A stretch of DNA of 64,000 nucleotides, from positions 4,295,001 through 4,359,000 of the forward strand of contig NZ_CP021425.1 in assembly GCF_002162375.1 (NCBI RefSeq), written 5' to 3'. How positions within the stretch are numbered: the stretch's first letter is position 1; each line of letters begins with the position of its first letter. Below, piece after piece: positions 28,542-36,400 of the stretch. The DNA is from Oleiphilus messinensis. Its GTDB lineage: Bacteria; Pseudomonadota; Gammaproteobacteria; Pseudomonadales; Oleiphilaceae. The translations under genes and the position numbers were made by a program. The notes beneath the pieces are model-generated. The model searched no databases and was not told the DNA's origin. It was given only the letters and a program-made list of their open reading frames with translations.

Positions 28542-29096
28542 ATGGATTCCATCAATGATTTACTCAAAAAGTGGTCAGAAGGGGATGAAAAAGCCAAGAA
28601 TGAACTGGTTTCCCGCCTATATCCCGAATTGAAAAAAGCCGCAAATTATCAATTCGCCAAAGAAAAGTTCGAACACACGATGCAAGCTACCGCTTTGGTC
28701 AATGAAGCCTATGAGCGTTTGGTTGCAGTTGAAGCAAACTGGCAAGGTAAAACACACTTCTTAAACCTTTCCGCAAAGATCATGCGCAATATCCTTGTGG
28801 ATTTTGCACGAAGCAAGCAGCGTCAAAAACGTGGCGGCGATATGGTGCGGGTCACACTTATGGAATCAAGTGCCCACACCGATGAAGATGAACTGGATTT
28901 AATGGCGTTGGATGAAGCGTTAGTGATCCTCGAAAAACGGGATCCGGTCTGTGCCAGTATGATCGAACAACGGGTGTTCGCCGGCATGACCAATGACCAG
29001 ATTGCAGAAGCCCAATCCTGTTCTGTTGCGACAGTTGAACGCAAAATACAGTTTGCCAAAGCGTGGTTGTTTCGACAACTGAACACCGAAATATAA
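28542..29096 (+). CDS. ECF-type sigma factor of the kinase-linked group
   Basis: A 184-residue extracytoplasmic-function sigma factor. Region 2 spans about 20-95 (HTMQATALVNEAYERLV and AKIMRNILVDFARSKQRQK) and region 4 about 125-180 (QRVFAGMTNDQIAEAQSCSV and VERKIQFAKAWL). The usual acidic contacts of region 2 are replaced by a Thr-containing TMQATALVNEAY stretch. This is the type found in ECF factors that lack an anti-sigma factor and are switched on by Ser/Thr phosphorylation. It faces a Ser/Thr kinase gene tail to tail, 72 bases apart, which supports that mode. Start ATG behind AGGATCG. Kinase control is inference from family and context. Confidence 0.9.
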   Translation: MDSINDLLKKWSEGDEKAKNELVSRLYPELKKAANYQFAKEKFEHTMQATALVNEAYERLVAVEANWQGKTHFLNLSAKIMRNILVDFARSKQRQKRGGDMVRVTLMESSAHTDEDELDLMALDEALVILEKRDPVCASMIEQRVFAGMTNDQIAEAQSCSVATVERKIQFAKAWLFRQLNTEI

Positions 29097-29107
29097 TATT
29101 TTCACCC

Positions 29108-29130
29108 GCAGCACATTTTCCTTGTGCTGC
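29108..29130. terminator. Shared hairpin between sigma factor and kinase genes
   Basis: An eight-base stem (GCAGCACA at 29108-29115, TGTGCTGC at 29123-29130) with a seven-base loop lies between the two convergent stop codons. No strong T run follows on either strand, so it may act as a weak two-way terminator. Confidence 0.5.
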
Positions 29131-29168
29131 AGTTGTCAGCCTTCATGTTTGAAAAACCTGGAATAATA

Positions 29169-30176
29169 TCAGCAGATTTTTTTAAACGCCTCAATCAAAA
29201 CCCGGATATCGTGAGGTCGATCATCCGGTTTTTTCGCGAGCATACAACTGATCAAACGATCACACAATGGACTGATTTCAGATCGAATCCGGGATGGCGG
29301 AGCCGGTGGCTCATGAAGAATCTTCTGCTGAATTTCAACATAATTAGCGCCAGCAAAGGGTAACTGCCCCGTCAACAATTCATAAAACAAGATACCCACC
29401 CCCCAAATATCGGAACGCTGATCAATCTTGCTACTCTTCCATTGCTCGGGTGACATATAGGCCGGTGACCCTAATTTAATACCCGTTGCCGTCAATGCGG
29501 TTGCCGCATCTTTTGCGATACCAAAATCAATCACCTTGATGACACCGTTATGTAAAATGATATTGGAAGGTTTGATGTCACGGTGCCATATCCGTTGAGC
29601 ATGGGCAGCGGAGAGGGCCTTGCAGACCTGATCAATGACTTTCACCGCTTGCGCCTGATTAAAGCTGAACCGATTCATCAACGCGGCCAGGGTTTCACCT
29701 TCACAGTAGTCCATCAGTAGATAATACAAGCCGTGATCTGACTGAAATAGCCCATACATACGATTGATGTTGGGATGGATAAGTTTCTTGTTTAACTCAG
29801 CCTCTTGAGTAAAACGTTGCAAGACTTCTTTGTCATCGTTATAGATCAAAGGTAAGCATTTTATTGCGAAGTTCTGCCCTGTGGCCTCATGTACAACTTT
29901 ATAAACTTCGCCGCCCGCACCGCGACCGAGTTGTTTTTTCACCACAAAAGTATCAATCAAGTCACCATAGTCCAGCATGCGTGGCATCTTGCCCTGCTGC
30001 AACCATTTTCGCTCCAGAGCAATACCATGGGCCTCCAGCAATGACTGCACTTCATCAAACATCATTGTATTGCCGTTACACGCATTGGCAACGTACGGCC
30101 CCCGATCATCCTCACCCAAATCAATCGCTTTGGTGAAAACTTCCTCAAGTTTCTCCCAATCGAGCTCTTCGCTCAT
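29169..30176 (-). CDS. Soluble Hanks-type Ser/Thr protein kinase
   Basis: A 335-residue cytoplasmic protein kinase. After a roughly 75-residue N-terminal helical segment, the kinase domain has the glycine loop LGRGAGGEVYKV (83-93), the ATP lysine Lys106 in FAIKCL, the catalytic HRDIKPSN (198-205), DFGIAKD (217-223) and SPAYMSPEQW in the activation segment. The chain ends just after the domain, with no membrane helix or external sensor. It converges on the ECF sigma gene. Known ECF-kinase pairs have the kinase phosphorylate region 2 of the sigma factor; the same is inferred here. All catalytic residues are present, so it should be active. Confidence 0.93.
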   Translation of the reverse strand: MSEELDWEKLEEVFTKAIDLGEDDRGPYVANACNGNTMMFDEVQSLLEAHGIALERKWLQQGKMPRMLDYGDLIDTFVVKKQLGRGAGGEVYKVVHEATGQNFAIKCLPLIYNDDKEVLQRFTQEAELNKKLIHPNINRMYGLFQSDHGLYYLLMDYCEGETLAALMNRFSFNQAQAVKVIDQVCKALSAAHAQRIWHRDIKPSNIILHNGVIKVIDFGIAKDAATALTATGIKLGSPAYMSPEQWKSSKIDQRSDIWGVGILFYELLTGQLPFAGANYVEIQQKILHEPPAPPSRIRSEISPLCDRLISCMLAKKPDDRPHDIRVLIEAFKKIC

Positions 30177-30247
30177 GGTGTTCTCCTATCTCGAACAACT
30201 TGTTCATTCTTTACACTGCACACTGCGCGAACCTGCAGTAACTCCGG

Positions 30248-30736
30248 TCAGCGCTTTTTAACCGGTTGCGTCAATCGTGACCACAGCTCGTGGCTTATTC
30301 TTAAGTTTAGATTAGCAACCTCAACAGAATCCAGCGGCGGATCAAGTCTCTGGCACGAATTTGTTACGGCTGCACGCCAGGCTTGGTCAAAACGCTCCCA
30401 AAACAATGCAGCACTCTCAGCAAAGCGCCACCCCTCGCCAATAATCAGGCGATACATTGCGATATTCGCTGCATTCCACCAGTTACGATCCAGGTAGGAC
30501 AAAACTGATGTTTTATCTGTAAACGGTATTAACTCTGGCACAATGTGCTCAGCAAGCCAGTGTTCAATCACTGCTGCAATCAGCTGTCCCTTATCCGGGA
30601 AATGGTTATAAACAGTTGGCTTGGATACTTGGCTGCGGGTGACCACAACATCGATAGACGTGCCTTTATAACCCTGCTCCAGAAATAGCGCCAGCGCATG
30701 GTCAATAATAATATGTCGTTTTGAGACTCTGGCCAT
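30248..30736 (-). CDS. TetR-family transcriptional regulator
   Basis: A 162-residue repressor-type regulator. The N-terminal helix-turn-helix is typical of TetR: ALALFLEQGYKGTSIDVVV and SQVSKPTVYNHFPDKGQLI. The rest forms the ligand and dimer domain, somewhat short for the family. The start MARVSK at 30736 has AGGGG just upstream; the frame runs 50 codons further but without family similarity. It is divergent from the trpB-trpA pair, separated by about 230 bases that contain a 26-base imperfect palindrome beside the trpB ribosome binding site. Control of trpBA by this protein is therefore likely but inferred. Confidence 0.9.
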   Translation of the reverse strand: MARVSKRHIIIDHALALFLEQGYKGTSIDVVVTRSQVSKPTVYNHFPDKGQLIAAVIEHWLAEHIVPELIPFTDKTSVLSYLDRNWWNAANIAMYRLIIGEGWRFAESAALFWERFDQAWRAAVTNSCQRLDPPLDSVEVANLNLRISHELWSRLTQPVKKR

Positions 30737-30920
30737 AAACCCCTGATTCCAAGCTGACGGAAAAATACATCTAAACCGGTAGAAAACTGGAACCGGAACA
30801 GCGCGTCGGATAAAAGGCCTATAGTTTACCGTTCCTAAAGCAGAAGTCGAGTTGACCTCAGCATGGTATTCCAGCGTGGAAAACAACCTGAATAGGTTTT
30901 AGACAGTACTTGCAAATAAC

Positions 30921-30946
30921 TTAACTTTACTATACCGTTTAGTTAA
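30921..30946. promoter_or_regulatory. Candidate TetR operator upstream of trpB
   Basis: Ten-base arms TTAACTTTAC and GTTTAGTTAA around a six-base TATACC centre form an imperfect palindrome (8 of 10 arm pairs match). It lies 22 bases before the trpB start and between divergent TetR and trpB genes, the usual place for an autorepressed TetR operator. No binding data. Confidence 0.45.
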
Positions 30947-30967
30947 ATAACAAGCGAGGTTAAAAAT

Positions 30968-32260
30968 ATGTCTGGCTCGAATGAAACAATTCAATCACTC
31001 AGTGATCAAGACCGCCGTAATCGAGATTATTTTGGCGAATACGGCGGTCGGTTTATCCCTGAACTGTTAATACCACCACTTGATGAACTGGCACACCTGT
31101 TCTCCGTCGCGAAACAGGACGCCACATTCTGGTCCGAATTCAGCCATACCTGTCACACTTTCAGCGGTCGCCCTACTCCGATTACCCATTGTGCACGGCT
31201 TTCCAGGATGACGCAGGGTGCACAAATCTGGTTGAAACGAGAAGACCTGAACCACACCGGCGCTCATAAAATAAACAATGTAATCGGTCAGGGGCTTCTG
31301 ATGCGACGAATGGGCAAAAAGCGCGTCGTGGCTGAAACCGGAGCAGGACAACATGGCATCGCCACCGCAATCATGGCCGCAAGAGAGGGGTTTGACTGTA
31401 CCATTTACATGGGTGCCAAGGATGTAGAACGGCAATACAGTAATGTGTTCTGGATGGAACAACTCGGCGCCGAAGTGATTGCGGTGAATACCGGCTCCGC
31501 AACGCTCAAAGATGCAATGGATGATGCATTAAGAGATTGGGCCACCAATTTTGAAACCACACACTATCTGATCGGCACCGCCTGTGGTCCGGCCCCCTAC
31601 CCTGAAATGGTAGCCTGGTTTCAATCGATTATCGGCCAGGAATTAATCACCCAATGCGTCGACAGTATCGGACAGCAACCCACTGCAATCGTTGCCTGCG
31701 TTGGCGGAGGTAGCAACGCTTTGGGCGCTTTTTTACCTTATATCGAAAAACACGAAACCGAACTGATTGCCGTTGAAGCAGGTGGCAAGGGCCTGGCTAC
31801 AGGACAACACGCCAGTCGCCTGATGCCCGGTACCGGAACCGTGGGAATTGCTCAGGGGTATAAAACACGATTTTTGCAGACCGATGATGGGCAATTGCGC
31901 TCTACCCACAGTATCGCAGCAGGCCTGGATTATGTTGGGGTGTCGCCTTTATTGGCGGATCTGCTGGATCAGGGTCACCTCAGGGTAGAACATGCAACTG
32001 ATGAAGAGGCACTTTCGGCCTTTTCAAGCTTGCTTAAGGCAGAAGGCATTATTCCCGCGCTGGAGTCATCCCATGCTATTGCGGGTGCACTTAAGATCGC
32101 GAAAGAACGGAAGCCATCCGAACATATTGTGGTCAACCTGAGTGGTCGGGGTGACAAAGACCTCTTCAATATCGCGAACACAACTTCATCGGAGAAGTGG
32201 TTAAATTTCCTGCAACACCAGATCAATATGCAAAAAGCAATAAAACCACACCAACCCTAG
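30968..32260 (+). CDS. trpB: Tryptophan synthase beta chain, divergent type
   Basis: A 430-residue PLP enzyme that joins indole and serine to tryptophan. PLP lysine is Lys101 in HTGAHKINN, the phosphate loop is GGGSNA (246-251), and RNRDYFGEYGGRFIPE opens the conserved core. It is about 30 residues longer than E. coli TrpB and several near-universal positions differ: GPAPYP (207-212) where GPHPFP or GPHPYP is usual, and AGLDYVGVSP where AGLDYPGVGP is usual. The latter resembles TrpB of operon types found in some obligate-host bacteria. The gene precedes trpA by 25 bases; no other trp gene is near. It may be a second copy or a salvage pair under the TetR regulator. Confidence 0.92.
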   Translation: MSGSNETIQSLSDQDRRNRDYFGEYGGRFIPELLIPPLDELAHLFSVAKQDATFWSEFSHTCHTFSGRPTPITHCARLSRMTQGAQIWLKREDLNHTGAHKINNVIGQGLLMRRMGKKRVVAETGAGQHGIATAIMAAREGFDCTIYMGAKDVERQYSNVFWMEQLGAEVIAVNTGSATLKDAMDDALRDWATNFETTHYLIGTACGPAPYPEMVAWFQSIIGQELITQCVDSIGQQPTAIVACVGGGSNALGAFLPYIEKHETELIAVEAGGKGLATGQHASRLMPGTGTVGIAQGYKTRFLQTDDGQLRSTHSIAAGLDYVGVSPLLADLLDQGHLRVEHATDEEALSAFSSLLKAEGIIPALESSHAIAGALKIAKERKPSEHIVVNLSGRGDKDLFNIANTTSSEKWLNFLQHQINMQKAIKPHQP

Positions 32261-32285
32261 CCCTGGATTACCGGAGAGAACCATC

Positions 32286-33038
32286 ATGAAAGCGAACAGA
32301 CCGCCCCACATTTTGTCGCACGCGGTAGTCGGATACCCCTCTTTATCAGAGAATGAGCAGGCAATCGATGCCCTTGTTGCAAACGGCGTTCGTCATATTG
32401 AGCTGCAAGTGCCGTTCACCGACCCCATTGCTGACGGTGCAACGCTGTCCGATGCCAGCCATATTGCGGTAACCAATGGCGGCAGTCTCGACCACACACT
32501 CGCCCTGGCGAGCCGGATTAAAACCAAATACCCCGAAGTTCAACTTTTGTTAATGAGTTACCTTAACCCGCTTTATCAATATGGTTTGGATCGGCTGATC
32601 ACGTCGGCCAGCAAAGCCGGTATCAGCGGAATGATCGTCCCGGACTGGCCAATCGAAGAAGCTGAAACCTGGATTCCCGCATTGGATGAGGTGAATTTGA
32701 AACCTGTGTTCATGGTTACGGCGGCCACTGCCGAGTACCGACTCAAGCGGATAATCCGGGCGTCCAGGGGACTCATCTATGCCGTCACGCAGACCGGTGT
32801 AACGGGAGCGCATACAACAAGCATTCAGAACAGCGCTTTCGAAATGCTGATTCAAAGACTACGATCCCAACTGCCCCATGAAACAAAGATCATTGCAGGC
32901 TTTGGTATTCGTACTCGTGAAGACGTTGAATATTACGGTCAGTTTGCAGATATCACTGCAGTTTGCTCGCAATACATTGAATGGCAGACCACGTTGGGAT
33001 ACGAACGCGCAGCACAGCGCATTGCGGAATTGATGTAA
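32286..33038 (+). CDS. trpA: Tryptophan synthase alpha chain, divergent type
   Basis: A 250-residue TIM-barrel subunit that would cleave indole-3-glycerol phosphate and pass indole to TrpB. Catalytic Glu and Asp appear kept as Glu39 and Asp50 in HIELQVPFTDPIADG, and the phosphate-binding IIAGFGIRTRED is present. Deviations from the common sequence include LQVPF for LGVPF, ADGAT for ADGPT and TQTGVTGAHT in the loop that normally reads SRxGVTGxxN. It is about 15 residues short of E. coli TrpA. The start ATG has GGAGAG upstream. Activity is likely because the catalytic pair is intact, but specificity could have drifted. Confidence 0.9.
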   Translation: MKANRPPHILSHAVVGYPSLSENEQAIDALVANGVRHIELQVPFTDPIADGATLSDASHIAVTNGGSLDHTLALASRIKTKYPEVQLLLMSYLNPLYQYGLDRLITSASKAGISGMIVPDWPIEEAETWIPALDEVNLKPVFMVTAATAEYRLKRIIRASRGLIYAVTQTGVTGAHTTSIQNSAFEMLIQRLRSQLPHETKIIAGFGIRTREDVEYYGQFADITAVCSQYIEWQTTLGYERAAQRIAELM

Positions 33039-33047
33039 ACGCTGTCT

Positions 33048-33107
33048 GAGCTACATTCGGCTGAGCTGCAATCGGCTAAGCTACATTCAGCTGAGGTGCA
33101 TAGTGCT
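33048..33107 (+). repeat. Short minisatellite, 15-base units
   Basis: Ten bases after the trpA stop, units GAGCTACATTCGGCT, GAGCTGCAATCGGCT and AAGCTACATTCAGCT follow head to tail (33048-33092), with a fourth, decayed unit to 33107. The 15-base period keeps reading frame, which produces a Cys/Ser/Ala repeat in a minus-strand shadow frame, not a real gene. Confidence 0.8.
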
Positions 33108-33192
33108 GGCGAGCACCACCATTGCCGGAAGCAACGGTGGTGCAATCCAAATGACCACTCAAACCAGATGAGCGACTGGGGTCACACCTCGA

Positions 33193-34500
33193 TTAGTGCA
33201 GCTTTAATCTGGGGTGCAATGCCTTACTGATTTTATCCCCCATCCAGATCAAGGCTGTACGCACAAATCCATGTAAAGCAACCTGGTGCATCCGATAAAG
33301 GGATATGTAGAACATCCGCGCAACTTTTCCTTCGATCATCATCGACTTGCCACTGAGGTTACCCATCAGATTGCCGACCGTCGTATAGTGACTGAACGAA
33401 ATCAACGACCCGTGATCCCGATAGATATAGGGCACAGCCTCTTTCTGATTGAGTCGATTAACCAATGTCTTGGCCAAGGTTGTCGCCTGCTGATGAGCAG
33501 CCTGAGCCCGGGGCGGTACGGGTCGATCGCTATCCGGTTGAGGACAGGCCGCACAATCCCCAAATGCGAAAATATTCGCATCATTTGTCGTTTGCAATGT
33601 TTGCTCGACAACGAGTTGATTAATACGGTTGGTTTCCAGCCCATCAAGTTTCGCCAGAAATTCAGGCGCTTTAATGCCGGCAGCCCAGACAATCATATCC
33701 GCCAATACCGAGCTCCCGTCTTTGATTTCCAGCTCGCCTGCTTTTATTTCACAAACCGGATTACCGGTCACAACACGAACCCCCAAACGCTCCAGCTCTC
33801 GCGTTGCCGACGCGGACAACCGCTCAGGCAATGCCGGAAGTATCCGGTCAGCCGCTTCCACCAAGGTTAATTCAACATCTTCGGAACTCACGTTATGCAA
33901 GCCATAGCTGGGTAGTTCATGGGAGGCATGACGAAGTTCCGCAGCCAGCTCAACCCCGGTTGCTCCCGCACCGATAATAGCAATCCTTAACTTTGTTTTG
34001 AGTGCCAGTTGTTGATGCTCGGCACGCAAAAACGCATTCAGCAACAAGCGGTGAAAACGGCGCGCCTGGACCAGGTTATCCAACAACAGGCAATGCTCTT
34101 TTGCACCGGGGGTACCGAAATCATTTGCCGTACTGCCTACGGCAATGACCAGCGTGTCGTAAGGCACCACACGCTCCGGAACCACCTCTTGTCCATGTTC
34201 ATCAAAAACGGGATCCAGCACAACATAGCGCTCAGCACGCTTCAAGTCCGACATTCGCCCTAACTGAAATTCGAAATGATGCTGTTTCGCATGGGCACGA
34301 AAATTCACTTCACCTGCATTGGAGTCAAGCGATCCGGCTGCAACTTCGTGCAGTAGTGGCTTCCAGACATGGGTAAGCACTGCGTCGACCAAGGTCACCC
34401 GAGCTTTGCCAGGCTTACCCAGTTTGTGTCCCAACTTCGTCGCCAGCTCGAGTCCTCCGGCACCTCCTCCAACAATAACGATATGATGTAAATCAGACAT
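33193..34500 (-). CDS. ndh: Type II NADH:quinone oxidoreductase
   Basis: A 435-residue FAD-dependent NADH dehydrogenase that feeds electrons to quinone without pumping protons. The FAD motif is IVIVGGGAGGLELATKLG near the N-terminus and the NADH motif is IAIIGAGATGVELAAEL near residue 180; THVWKPLLHEVAAGSLD and FAFGDCA are further NDH-2 marks. A C-terminal amphipathic segment probably attaches it to the inner face of the membrane. It is monocistronic, with pldA downstream on the same strand but separated by more than 110 bases of non-coding DNA on the other side. All cofactor motifs are intact. Confidence 0.93.
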   Translation of the reverse strand: MSDLHHIVIVGGGAGGLELATKLGHKLGKPGKARVTLVDAVLTHVWKPLLHEVAAGSLDSNAGEVNFRAHAKQHHFEFQLGRMSDLKRAERYVVLDPVFDEHGQEVVPERVVPYDTLVIAVGSTANDFGTPGAKEHCLLLDNLVQARRFHRLLLNAFLRAEHQQLALKTKLRIAIIGAGATGVELAAELRHASHELPSYGLHNVSSEDVELTLVEAADRILPALPERLSASATRELERLGVRVVTGNPVCEIKAGELEIKDGSSVLADMIVWAAGIKAPEFLAKLDGLETNRINQLVVEQTLQTTNDANIFAFGDCAACPQPDSDRPVPPRAQAAHQQATTLAKTLVNRLNQKEAVPYIYRDHGSLISFSHYTTVGNLMGNLSGKSMMIEGKVARMFYISLYRMHQVALHGFVRTALIWMGDKISKALHPRLKLH

Positions 34501-34617
34501 GGTATTTCCCCTTAGTTTTTACAGGAAACAGCTCGGTACGGACAAACTCTTTCCTGTAACGCCAAGGCATTAATACGCCCTATTTTAGAGCGTTTTGAAA
34601 ACAAATCCCAATAAAAA

Positions 34618-35616
34618 TTAGAGCAATCCAGTCAATAGAAACCCTACGCCTATTCGTTCAGTCTGATGATTATAATCAATCAGGCTTTCTCCATAACCAT
34701 TGAAATACTGCACGTAGCCCTTCAGGCGCCCCCACAGCGGAAAGCTCATATCCACTTCAAAGGCACCATTGCCTTCTTCGAAGTTGTACCTTACCAGGCT
34801 GGTAAATTCCAATTGAGACAGTTTGTACGCACCAAGTAGTTCAAAGTGCCCCATATAATCGTCAATATCAGGGTTATCATCGCCGTCTGGTGGCAGCGGC
34901 GTTTCCGGATCACCATCATCGTATTTGGGGTCTTCACTCAAGCGGTACCAAGGTTGGAGATAGACAACCCACTGATCTTTTTGAAACCCTATCCCCAAAA
35001 ATACACGGTTCCAACTTCGACTTAGCAACTGGCTACGCCCGTTTGATTGATGCTCGATTCCGATTCGCGTGAAGACCGTGCCACCAAGATATTCATTTGG
35101 CAGTGGCGCTTGGTAAAACAGCTCCGGTTGATAATTGGTCTCCCGGAACGGGGCAGAAAGTTCATGATTGTAAACTTGCCAGAATGATTTCAGGGTAAAT
35201 CCGAAATAAATCCCGTCATTCTCAGTGAGCAAATCAATATACGACAGTGGAACCTTCAAGCTAACCTGTAATTTCGCTTCTTTATTATCAATCGGGTCTT
35301 CAATACCGGGATAGACTGCTTCGTAAGGCTCTTGATGGGGGTTGTCGTTCATGGTGAACGGCAGGATATAGTTCTGCCGGTGGGGAGTGATCACGAAGCT
35401 GTTTTCCTGAGTCGCGATCTCTTTCTTTAGCCGTTCAGGTAACAATGCTGCAGTATCCTTATCAGCACAGAGCGCTTTAATTTTTTCAACCGATACCTCG
35501 GGTGCAGAACTCTCGACATACTCCAAAACACACTCTTCTTTTGACATTGCCGAAACGGACTGAACGATAAAACAGAGACTTAATAAAACAGCCCCCGAAA
35601 TGCGTATAAATGACAT
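34618..35616 (-). CDS. pldA: Outer membrane phospholipase A
   Basis: A 332-residue outer-membrane beta barrel that hydrolyses acyl chains of phospholipids in the outer leaflet. After a signal peptide (MSFIRISGAVLLSLCFIVQS), the catalytic triad is in IEHQSNGRS and SRSWNRVF: His189, Ser191 and Asn203, the same 14-residue spacing as in the E. coli enzyme (His142, Ser144, Asn156). A Pro/Asp-rich loop (PKYDDGDPETPLPPDGDD) may be a surface calcium-binding loop. The start at 35616 is preferred because AAGGA lies just upstream and the signal peptide then begins properly; the frame runs 24 codons further. A terminator separates it from the EF-hand gene. Confidence 0.94.
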   Translation of the reverse strand: MSFIRISGAVLLSLCFIVQSVSAMSKEECVLEYVESSAPEVSVEKIKALCADKDTAALLPERLKKEIATQENSFVITPHRQNYILPFTMNDNPHQEPYEAVYPGIEDPIDNKEAKLQVSLKVPLSYIDLLTENDGIYFGFTLKSFWQVYNHELSAPFRETNYQPELFYQAPLPNEYLGGTVFTRIGIEHQSNGRSQLLSRSWNRVFLGIGFQKDQWVVYLQPWYRLSEDPKYDDGDPETPLPPDGDDNPDIDDYMGHFELLGAYKLSQLEFTSLVRYNFEEGNGAFEVDMSFPLWGRLKGYVQYFNGYGESLIDYNHQTERIGVGFLLTGLL

Positions 35617-35732
35617 CCAAAAATCCTTAACCCAGCTGATTATGATGACAGACGAGACAAAATGAATGGCCAAAGAGTGTAGTAACAATCAAGGAACGAG
35701 GCAACCGCTCCAAAAGTCTATCTACTCAGACG

Positions 35733-35757
35733 CAAAAAGCCCCTGAATTACAGGGGC
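35733..35757 (-). terminator. Rho-independent terminator after the EF-hand gene
   Basis: Stem GCCCCTG (35739-35745) and CAGGGGC (35751-35757) around a five-base loop; the minus strand continues with five T residues (A run at 35734-35738). It ends the EF-hand transcript before pldA. Confidence 0.85.
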
Positions 35758-35822
35758 CCTTTGTGTAGCGGAATGATTAAATGTGCAGCGTCACTCCGAT
35801 GGAATGTAAAGCTTCGGGAGGC

Positions 35823-36110
35823 TTACTGCTTGGCAGGTTCGCCAGCTGCAGTAGACTCGCCTTTGTACAGGGTGTATTCATCCGCGCTGATCTTGCCGTC
35901 TTGATCCGCATCAACCATGGTGAATTGCTCAGTCAACTCTTTGCTTTGTGCCGCTTCAGCAGTCTCGATGTAGCCGCTAGAATCCTGATCCAATGCAGAG
36001 AATACGGTTTCAGCGGATGCTTCAGCCTTTTTCGCAGCTTCTGCGCTAACCAGAGTAGAAGTTGATGCTGCTGCCAAGCCCACTGCCAAAAATACGTATG
36101 CTGCTTTCAT
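35823..36110 (-). CDS. Small exported EF-hand protein
   Basis: A 95-residue protein with a signal peptide (MKAAYVFLAVGLAAASTSTL, cut near VSA at residue 23) and two EF-hand loops: DQDSSGYIETAE at about residues 41-52 and DADQDGKISADE at about 68-79. Both carry the alternating acidic ligands of calcium-binding loops. It is probably periplasmic or surface associated and binds calcium. The start at 36110 is decided by AAGGAGAT just upstream. Its own terminator follows. Calcium is a cofactor of phospholipase A, which is encoded next door, but a link is only suggested by proximity. Confidence 0.9.
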   Translation of the reverse strand: MKAAYVFLAVGLAAASTSTLVSAEAAKKAEASAETVFSALDQDSSGYIETAEAAQSKELTEQFTMVDADQDGKISADEYTLYKGESTAAGEPAKQ

Positions 36111-36400
36111 TTTATATCTCCTTAAAATTGAGAGCTTCAATCCCTGCCCGACAATCAATCCTTTAAATTAGGTTTCGTTTACCCAGAGATATCAATTACC
36201 GTACCAGCTTTGAAATAAGCTTTTATATCAGACACTTGAAACGCACAATTAAATATCACCCGTCTCTCTGTCCACAAAAAACCCGCTTCGGCGATTTATT
36301 TGGTTGGAATTTTGCAACACTCCTTGCTGGATTTTTACGTTTATCTATATTTTTCAATAATTTAAATGTTTCATTTTTGCAACATACATACTTAAATCAT

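Noticed and set aside
32939-33145. Minus-strand frame with Cys/Ser/Ala repeats resembling pentapeptide repeats
   Set aside because: The periodicity comes from the 15-base DNA minisatellite and from the end of trpA read backwards; there is no supporting start.
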